Source: an uncultured Bacteriovorax sp.
Lineage (GTDB): Bacteria; Bdellovibrionota; Bacteriovoracia; Bacteriovoracales; Bacteriovoracaceae
Direction of reading: 5' to 3'
DNA length: 10,568 nucleotides
NCBI GenBank assembly: GCA_943914745.1
Contig: CALUDF010000078.1
Span: 1 to 10,568 of the forward strand
Shown: positions 6,412-10,568 of the stretch, piece after piece
Position numbering within the stretch: position 1 is the stretch's first letter
How the letters are laid out: the number at the start of each line of letters is the position of its first letter
Made by a program: the position numbers and the translations under genes
Notes under the pieces: generated by a model
Seen by the model: the letters and a program-made list of their open reading frames with translations, nothing else
Databases searched by the model: none
What the model was told of the DNA's origin: nothing

Positions 6412-7233
6412 TTAGGGACGGGCGATTTTATTGACGACGTGACCTGCGGCCATGAGACCAAATAAGGCCGTGATATGAGAGACGGAACCCATCCCTGACT
6501 CGCAGTCGAGCTTGAGGTTGCTTTCCGGGTCTGGCACATTACAGGTTCCACCATCGGCAGTAGGATAAATCGCCTCTTCAGGGGAGTAGACGCACATCAT
6601 TTTAAATTTTTGCCTTTTCATGTGAGTGAACTTTGCTCCGCTTGGGAATTTAAATTCGGTGCGAAGCTTTTTTCTTAATCTAAAAAGTAAAGAGTCGTTT
6701 GAGCTCTCTCCTAAATCGGCGAGTTTGATTTGTGAAGGGTCAACTTTTCCGGCGGCACCGCCAGTGATGATGATGGGAATGTTCTTTTCAAAACATTTAG
6801 AGGCCAGAAGTCCTTTGTTTTTTAGGCTGTCGATGGCATCGATCACAAAATCATAGGGTGCACCCAAGATGGACTCAGCGGTTGATTCCGTGAAAAAATC
6901 TTCAATTAACTGGACGTGGCAGTCGGGATTAATAGCAAGAATCCTCTCGCGCATGACGTGAATTTTAAGCTTTCCGTATTGGCCACTCATGGCAGGGAGC
7001 TGACGGTTGGTGTTAGTGATGCAAACGTCGTCGAGGTCGACGAGGGTGATGCAGCCGACACCTGAGCGGGCAAGGGATTCCGCGGCCCACGAGCCGACTC
7101 CGCCGAGACCTACCACTAAAACACGCGCGCGCATGAGGTTTTTAAGCCCTTCGACACCATAAAGCCTGGCGATTCCACCAAAGCGCTGGTTGTAGTCGGT
7201 TGTTACTTGTGAAGGGGTAAGGTCTATGCTCAT
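6412..7233 (-). CDS. tcdA: tRNA threonylcarbamoyladenosine dehydratase
   Basis: E1/ThiF/MoeB-fold enzyme that uses ATP to cyclise t6A at position 37 of ANN-decoding tRNAs to ct6A. The 273-residue product matches the E. coli TcdA plan (268 residues): QRFGGIARLYG near 16-26, the nucleotide loop VGLGGVGSWAAE (41-52), DLDDVCITNTNRQ (66-78), VIDAIDSLKNK (130-140), and a C-terminal GTCNVPDP...SGMGSVSHITALFG segment. The ubiquitin-activating catalytic cysteine arrangement of true E1 enzymes is not evident, as expected for TcdA. The start is the ATG at 7231-7233. A longer in-frame TTG start at 7285-7287 adds 18 residues with no ribosome-binding site and lies upstream of the predicted promoter. No Shine-Dalgarno is seen before 7233 either, and the mRNA may be leaderless. 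Confidence 0.93.
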   Translation of the reverse strand: MSIDLTPSQVTTDYNQRFGGIARLYGVEGLKNLMRARVLVVGLGGVGSWAAESLARSGVGCITLVDLDDVCITNTNRQLPAMSGQYGKLKIHVMRERILAINPDCHVQLIEDFFTESTAESILGAPYDFVIDAIDSLKNKGLLASKCFEKNIPIIITGGAAGKVDPSQIKLADLGESSNDSLLFRLRKKLRTEFKFPSGAKFTHMKRQKFKMMCVYSPEEAIYPTADGGTCNVPDPESNLKLDCESGMGSVSHITALFGLMAAGHVVNKIARP

Positions 7234-7239
7234 GAGCGT

Positions 7240-7268
7240 TTTATACCCATTTTGTGGACTTTTTCCAA
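7240..7268 (-). promoter_or_regulatory. Promoter of tcdA, possibly leaderless
   Basis: On the minus strand, TTGGAA (7268-7263) and TATAAA (7245-7240) are separated by 17 nt. Only 6 nt lie between the -10 box and the tcdA ATG, so a normal start point would fall at the A of the ATG. This fits the lack of a Shine-Dalgarno sequence and argues for 7233 as the start codon. Confidence 0.5.
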
Positions 7269-7330
7269 GGGGGAGTGCCCTAAACAAGTATAAAAATTAC
7301 AAAGGGGCTATAAAGGCGGTGCAGTTGTTT

Positions 7331-7336
7331 TATACT
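7331..7336 (+). promoter_or_regulatory. Candidate -10 box for the 98-residue protein gene
   Basis: TATACT lies 31 nt before the ATG at 7368, which would put the transcription start near 7343 and the AGAGGA ribosome-binding site (7358-7363) inside a leader of about 25 nt. No good -35 is seen at the usual distance, so the call is weak. The octamer containing it, TTTTATAC, also occurs at the tcdA -10 box. Confidence 0.3.
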
Positions 7337-7367
7337 CGACCATCACATTTTTTTTGCAGAGGACTTT

Positions 7368-7664
7368 ATGGCATTAGAGAGATTTAAGATTGTTTCACCA
7401 AAAGATGGTCAATCGGTAGACAACGTTTTTGAAACATTGCTTATCAACGTAGACCACATTATTAGCTTGAAGCCAATCCGCATGGTCGTTGAAGAAAAAT
7501 TAGTGATGGGTTACTGGATCAGGACTTCAAACGGGAAGAAATACCGTGCAGTGGAAATTCCGGCAAATTTGAAGGCTACTCTTGGTCAAGATGAAGTTGA
7601 TGGATCAACGACAGTGCTGAATGTACTAAGTGACGATCTAAATCAGAGCGAACTTCTAAATTAA
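7368..7664 (+). CDS. Small protein of unknown function, FlbD-like pattern
   Basis: The 98-residue soluble protein has no signal peptide or membrane segment. Its core (residues 24-65) alternates strands: LLINVDHIISLKPIR, then VMGYWIRTSNGKKYRAVEIP. The pattern 'N-x-D-x-I...T-N-G-K-K-Y-x-V' recalls small FlbD-type proteins, but the similarity is weak and I do not assign a function. The ATG has AGAGGA 4 nt upstream, and coding begins with a plausible ALERFKIVSPKDG. The last 29 residues (70-98, acidic and polar) are encoded opposite the 3' end of coaX, an 89-bp tail-to-tail overlap. It is a single-gene transcript, divergent from tcdA, with a possible terminator at 7699-7729. Confidence 0.7.
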   Translation: MALERFKIVSPKDGQSVDNVFETLLINVDHIISLKPIRMVVEEKLVMGYWIRTSNGKKYRAVEIPANLKATLGQDEVDGSTTVLNVLSDDLNQSELLN

Positions 7665-8262
7665 TAAATTTTTTCAATTCACTCGCACTTCCCCCGGAAA
7701 AGATGACTTGGCCAGGGGAAGTCATTTTTATAATTTCTAAAATCGAAGCCTTCAAATAAATCTCAGTCGCCTTTAAAATCGCTTCATCTGTGGAATGAGG
7801 CAAGCCCTGAGTCACCTTAAAAAGTTGTTCAGCTTTTAAATGAGGAAGCTGGGCGCTCTCGGAATAAGTTTTTAAAAAGCGATTGATTCCCGGAAAAATA
7901 TAGCCACCTTGGAAGCCATCACTGGTAACCAGGTCGCAAGTCATAAATGTACCAGCATCAATCACTAAGGCTGACTCATCCGATTTAAGTTTTTTATAAA
8001 CACCATAAGCGGCAATTAAGCGGTCATCGCCCAAAGTCTCGCTGTAGTCGACTTTCATATCAAAAAAATGCGTTTTCGTTCGTTTCTTTTTTAAATCAAA
8101 ACTTGGCTTAAGTCCGTGGGCTTTGCCGACACTCGAGATGAGAATGAAGTCTGAATCAAGTACCGTGTATTGATCAAGTGGCAAAATCTCCTGAATCACT
8201 CCGTTGTTATGGAAAGCGACTGTGGGATTGGTGTTGCCGTTATCGATCGTGACGAGTCTCAT
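7576..8262 (-). CDS. coaX: Type III pantothenate kinase
   Basis: Phosphorylates pantothenate, the first committed step to CoA. Type III enzymes are ASKHA-fold, usually need a monovalent cation, and are not inhibited by CoA. The 228-residue product shows the phosphate-1 motif IDNGNTNP (6-13), YSETLGDDRLIAAYG (73-87, with the G-x-D-R core and likely catalytic Asp80), VIDAGTFMTCDLV (100-112), GGYIFPG (119-125) and a late SGG (189-191). It is shorter than usual (about 255): only some 30 residues separate the first motif from the ISSV strand, so the N-terminal lobe is trimmed. The C-terminal helix (DRHLVHSALSLIHQL) matches the family's D-L-x-L-x-G-L-x-x-x-Y end and lies in the overlap with the opposite gene. 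Its ATG overlaps the panB stop by 4 bp. Confidence 0.92.
   Translation of the reverse strand: MRLVTIDNGNTNPTVAFHNNGVIQEILPLDQYTVLDSDFILISSVGKAHGLKPSFDLKKKRTKTHFFDMKVDYSETLGDDRLIAAYGVYKKLKSDESALVIDAGTFMTCDLVTSDGFQGGYIFPGINRFLKTYSESAQLPHLKAEQLFKVTQGLPHSTDEAILKATEIYLKASILEIIKMTSPGQVIFSGGSASELKKFINLEVRSDLDRHLVHSALSLIHQLHLDQE
7699..7729 (+). terminator. Possible terminator of the 98-residue gene, inside coaX
   Basis: AAAGATGACTT (7699-7709) pairs with AAGTCATTTTT (7719-7729) as an 11-bp stem with one G-U pair and a 9-nt loop, about 35 nt after the stop at 7664. The T-run is part of the stem. It lies within coaX coding sequence on the other strand (segment KMTSPGQVIF), so it could be a by-product of codon choice. 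The stem is AT-rich and weaker than those in the repeat array. Confidence 0.4.
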
Positions 8263-9020
8263 GCTTTTAAGTACTCGTTGATCAATTTTAATTTATGCTC
8301 ATAAAGATTGCCGATAGGTTTGCAAAATTTCGGCGGGTCTTTTTTTCCATTGTGAAGCAGATCGTTTACAACAAGGACTTGTCCATCAGTGTGTTTACCT
8401 GAACCAATGCCGATTGTTGGAATCTTTAGTTTATCAGTGATTTTTTTTGAAAGAGACTCTTCAACGAATTCTAAAACAACACAAAAGCACCCGGCCGCTT
8501 CAAGTGCCTGGGCCTCTTTCATCAAGCGGGTTTGGGAAGCGACGTCTTTGCCGTGAGTGTAGTAGCCACCTTGCTCGTGAACAGATTGAGGAGTAAGACC
8601 GATGTGACCCATAACCGGGATTCCGATGTGAGTGAGTCGCTCGATAATTTCAAGAATGAAAGGGAAGGCGCCTTCAAGTTTTAGGGCCTCTACGCCTGAT
8701 TGCTGAAAAAGCTTAATGGCATTTTGCAGTCCCATCTCCATAGTGGCATAGCTGCCAAAAGGAAGGTCGGCGACGACAAATTTATCAGGGGCTCCACGCT
8801 TAACGGCCTTTGAAAATGTCAGCATGGTGTCGGTGTCCACCTGAATGGTGTGATCGTATCCCAGGACAACATTGCCCACGCTATCGCCGATTAAGAGAAG
8901 ATCGAGACTGGTCTCGTTCATCAGTTGGGCCATTTGATAGTCGTAACACGTCAGCATTTGCAGAGTGCGTTTTGCTGTTTTCTTTTTAAAGGCGCGGATT
9001 TTTCTAGTGTCTAGTTTCAT
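8259..9020 (-). CDS. panB: 3-methyl-2-oxobutanoate hydroxymethyltransferase (ketopantoate hydroxymethyltransferase)
   Basis: Adds a one-carbon unit from 5,10-methylene-THF to 2-ketoisovalerate, giving ketopantoate. The 253-residue TIM-barrel protein has all family landmarks: MLTCYDYQMAQ (22-32), IGDSVGNVVLGYDHT (44-58, metal ligand Asp46), VVADLPFGSY (82-91, metal ligand Asp85), EALKLEGA (111-118, Lys114 and Glu116), GHIGLTPQ (138-145), VLEFVEESL (182-190, catalytic-type Glu184) and IPTIGIGSG (200-208). It is slightly short of the usual 264 or so because the C-terminus is trimmed. It begins 12 bp after the KARI-like gene, with only a weak GTGAGA ribosome-binding site, so coupled translation from upstream is likely. 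It ends in a 4-bp overlap with coaX, so production of both enzymes should be linked. Confidence 0.95.
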   Translation of the reverse strand: MKLDTRKIRAFKKKTAKRTLQMLTCYDYQMAQLMNETSLDLLLIGDSVGNVVLGYDHTIQVDTDTMLTFSKAVKRGAPDKFVVADLPFGSYATMEMGLQNAIKLFQQSGVEALKLEGAFPFILEIIERLTHIGIPVMGHIGLTPQSVHEQGGYYTHGKDVASQTRLMKEAQALEAAGCFCVVLEFVEESLSKKITDKLKIPTIGIGSGKHTDGQVLVVNDLLHNGKKDPPKFCKPIGNLYEHKLKLINEYLKA

Positions 9021-9032
9021 ATTTTAATCTCA

Positions 9033-9959
9033 CTAATTGATAAGATCTGCTTTTAATCTTTTATAGACTTGAGAGAGCTCTTCTTGCTCCCATTCTTTAG
9101 TTACTTTTGCTCTGAGCTCATCCGTATAGCCTTCCACTTCTTTGTAGAAAGTGCGGTCGTTTATATCTTGCATGATTTTCTCCAGCCCTTTTTCAAACTC
9201 TTCTCCTAAAAGTAATTCTTTTCCCTTGAGGGAGCCAAGAAGTGCATTGGGAGAGATGAGGTTAAAGAAAGCTTCAGGTCCCAGAGTGACGATGGCCTGA
9301 GAGATAGACTTTAACTCCAGGAAGCACTCCATAAAAGCGACTTCTTGGGAGATGCCATTTTTTCTGAGAGTGTTAAATGATTTTAAGGCGACATACGGAA
9401 GAATGGAGCAAAGAAAGGATTGCTCAGAAAATAAATCGGCAGCGCATTCTTCATCGAAATGACTTTTGTAGAGAGCGCTGAAGCCACAGGCCTTTGCTAC
9501 CAGGCGCAGGTCTGCTTCAAGAGCTGCTGAATCAGCACAATAGGCCGCTCCTATTTTTCCTTTAATCTCGTACTGGTATCGTACTTCACTGGCGATTGCT
9601 TTGGGAGCAAGCAGAGAGTGGTGAAAGTGTGGATAAGTTTTTTTCAAATCGAACTTTGAAACACTAAAGCCGTGAGCGTAGAGAAGGTGAGTGCCTGGAG
9701 CGAGGTAAGCTTGATTTTTTTGTAAGAAGCTCAGTTGTTGGTCGTCAGGAATGAGCATGACGAGAAGGCGCTCCTGTTTCAAGGCGTCACTTTCTAGATC
9801 AATGATCTCAAAGCCCATCTCTTTAGCCTTGGAGCGCGACTTGCTATTTTTATTTAAAGCAATTTTTAAATCTTGTTTTGAATCTTTTAAGTTCAGCGCC
9901 CAGGCTTTTGCTTGTGAGCCAAAACCTACGATTGTCACGCTGGATTTTAGAGACTCCAT
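9033..9959 (-). CDS. Ketol-acid reductoisomerase-like protein, candidate ketopantoate reductase
   Basis: The 308-residue protein is a divergent short homologue of IlvC (usually about 330). The N-terminal Rossmann domain reads VTIVGFGSQAKAWALNL (8-24), then LNKNSKSRSKAKEMGF (35-50), which fits NADPH-binding KARI. Next come LIPDDQQ (69-75), AHGF with His96, and APK with Lys120. The knotted helical domain keeps the metal ligands: Asp175 and Glu179 in DLFSEQ, Glu211 and Glu215 in MECFLELK. Lost are the G-P-G after APK (here AIAS) and the S-G-M-R-x-S-I-S-N-T-A-E-Y-G segment (here FFNLISPNALLGS, Ser236 perhaps retained), both near the KARI active site. It is first in an operon with panB and coaX, and AAGGA lies 6 nt before the ATG. 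IlvC of some bacteria also reduces ketopantoate, so I infer that role here. True KARI activity or loss of activity is possible. Confidence 0.82.
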   Translation of the reverse strand: MESLKSSVTIVGFGSQAKAWALNLKDSKQDLKIALNKNSKSRSKAKEMGFEIIDLESDALKQERLLVMLIPDDQQLSFLQKNQAYLAPGTHLLYAHGFSVSKFDLKKTYPHFHHSLLAPKAIASEVRYQYEIKGKIGAAYCADSAALEADLRLVAKACGFSALYKSHFDEECAADLFSEQSFLCSILPYVALKSFNTLRKNGISQEVAFMECFLELKSISQAIVTLGPEAFFNLISPNALLGSLKGKELLLGEEFEKGLEKIMQDINDRTFYKEVEGYTDELRAKVTKEWEQEELSQVYKRLKADLIN

Positions 9960-9969
9960 AAACTTTCCT

Positions 9970-9999
9970 TTGTCAGATCTTCACGAATAAAGTTACACT
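9970..9999 (+). promoter_or_regulatory. Candidate promoter of the class IV aminotransferase
   Basis: TTGTCA (9970-9975) and TACACT (9994-9999) are 18 nt apart, which would start transcription near 10006. The -35 box abuts the ribosome-binding site of the KARI-like gene on the opposite strand. The whole divergent region is only 67 bp, so control of the two transcripts may be linked. I could not identify a convincing promoter for the KARI-like gene within it. Confidence 0.4.
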
Positions 10000-10026
10000 C
10001 TTAGGAAGAAAGAGGCTAGCATTTCA

Positions 10027-10568
10027 TTGAAAATAATATCAATCGACTCACTCCCATTTTATCACTCTGAAGCCCAAAACCGAGGGGTTTCAACTTTCAC
10101 TTCTTTTGTCTCAAGTGCTGATCGCTTTGTCTTTTTAAACGAGCATTTAATGAGGCTCCTTCAGGGTGCAGACTATCTGTTTCCTAAAGAGAATTGGATG
10201 AGTTTTAAAAATGAGATCGAACTTTTTTTACAAAAAGAATTTGTCCCAGCACATTATTTTCGCCTCAGTATAGCTGAAGATACCCTGCTCTTTAGCAAAA
10301 AGCCCCACGTCCCAAAAGACCCTCATATAAATTTGGGAAATGCCCAATCAAAAAAAGCCTTCACTTTGGTGCCCGCCTTCATCAAAGCTCCGAACTATTT
10401 GGTGGCTGATTTGGAGCTTAGGGAAGCACAAAAAAGAAAATATCAAGATGTTATTTTTTTCGATGAAAAAGGAAATCTCACGGAGGCCTCAACTTCAAAT
10501 GTTTTTGTCTGTTTGGATGAAAAAAATATTCTCACTCCAAAGCTTTCTTCTATGGTACTGGATGGTGT
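10027..10568 (+). CDS. Class IV PLP-dependent aminotransferase/lyase, 3' end beyond window
   Basis: Open to the window edge, 180 full codons are visible. The reading shows the fold-type IV plan: TFTSFVSSADRFVFLNEHLMRLLQGADY (23-50) with the H-L-x-R-L motif, FIKAPNYLVADLELREAQKRK (118-138) with Lys120 as the likely PLP lysine, and FFDEKGNLTEASTSNVFV (144-161) followed by ILTPKLSSMVLDG(V). The family includes branched-chain aminotransferase (IlvE), D-amino acid transaminase and aminodeoxychorismate lyase (PabC); the short region before the lysine favours a PabC-sized enzyme, but this is not decisive. No ATG precedes the conserved region, so I chose TTG at 10027, with AGAGG (10011-10015) 11 nt upstream, a rather long spacing. 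It is divergent from the KARI-panB-coaX operon. If it is a branched-chain transaminase, it would make the PanB substrate from valine. Confidence 0.82.
   Translation, partial: MKIISIDSLPFYHSEAQNRGVSTFTSFVSSADRFVFLNEHLMRLLQGADYLFPKENWMSFKNEIELFLQKEFVPAHYFRLSIAEDTLLFSKKPHVPKDPHINLGNAQSKKAFTLVPAFIKAPNYLVADLELREAQKRKYQDVIFFDEKGNLTEASTSNVFVCLDEKNILTPKLSSMVLDG

Noticed and set aside
7234..7287. TTG start extending tcdA by 18 residues
   Set aside because: There is no ribosome-binding site, the extension has no family match, and the predicted promoter lies within it.
9751..9990. 79-codon plus-strand frame over the KARI-like gene start
   Set aside because: It lies opposite the conserved Rossmann domain and the intergenic promoter region; no ribosome-binding site and no protein-like features.

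Overview
This is an ordinary chromosomal segment from a Gram-negative-type bacterium of moderate to low GC, by eye in the low to mid forties. Ten genes are essentially complete and an eleventh runs off the right edge. No rRNA, tRNA, phage, IS transposase or CRISPR array is visible. The gene set and compact enzyme sizes would fit a Bdellovibrionota/Bacteriovoracales-type predator, but that is a guess from overall feel; no marker gene fixes the taxon.

Left part (1-4680): leuS and metG form a two-gene operon on the minus strand, 9 bp apart. A good sigma70-type promoter for leuS (TTGATA-17-TAAAAT) lies back to back with a TATAAT box that should drive coaD on the plus strand. coaD overlaps the next gene, a flavodoxin-fold NAD(P)H:quinone-type oxidoreductase, by the 4 bp ATGA.

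Middle (5257-7367): after the oxidoreductase comes a three-copy, 83-bp tandem repeat. Each unit contains a perfect 11-bp hairpin of A-tract/GC/T-tract type, like a bidirectional terminator. The array separates the oxidoreductase from a convergent minus-strand gene for an unrecognised secreted protein. Upstream of that is tcdA (t6A dehydratase), whose best promoter places the transcription start at or next to its ATG.

Right part (7368-10568): a 98-residue protein of unknown function overlaps the 3' end of coaX by 89 bp, tail to tail. coaX, panB and a ketol-acid reductoisomerase (KARI)-like gene form a tight minus-strand operon (KARI-like, 12 bp, panB, 4-bp overlap, coaX). A class IV PLP aminotransferase starts divergently 67 bp away and is cut by the window edge.

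How the genes work together: PanB makes ketopantoate from 2-ketoisovalerate, CoaX phosphorylates pantothenate, and CoaD (5 kb away) makes dephospho-CoA. The step missing between PanB and CoaX is ketopantoate reductase, and the gene directly upstream of panB is a shortened KARI homologue. It keeps the catalytic metal ligands but has lost the usual KARI substrate-loop motifs. The most interesting hypothesis here is that this protein is a dedicated ketopantoate reductase derived from the IlvC family. The divergent aminotransferase might supply 2-ketoisovalerate from valine. The second item worth attention is the 83-bp terminator-bearing repeat array with inverted ends.
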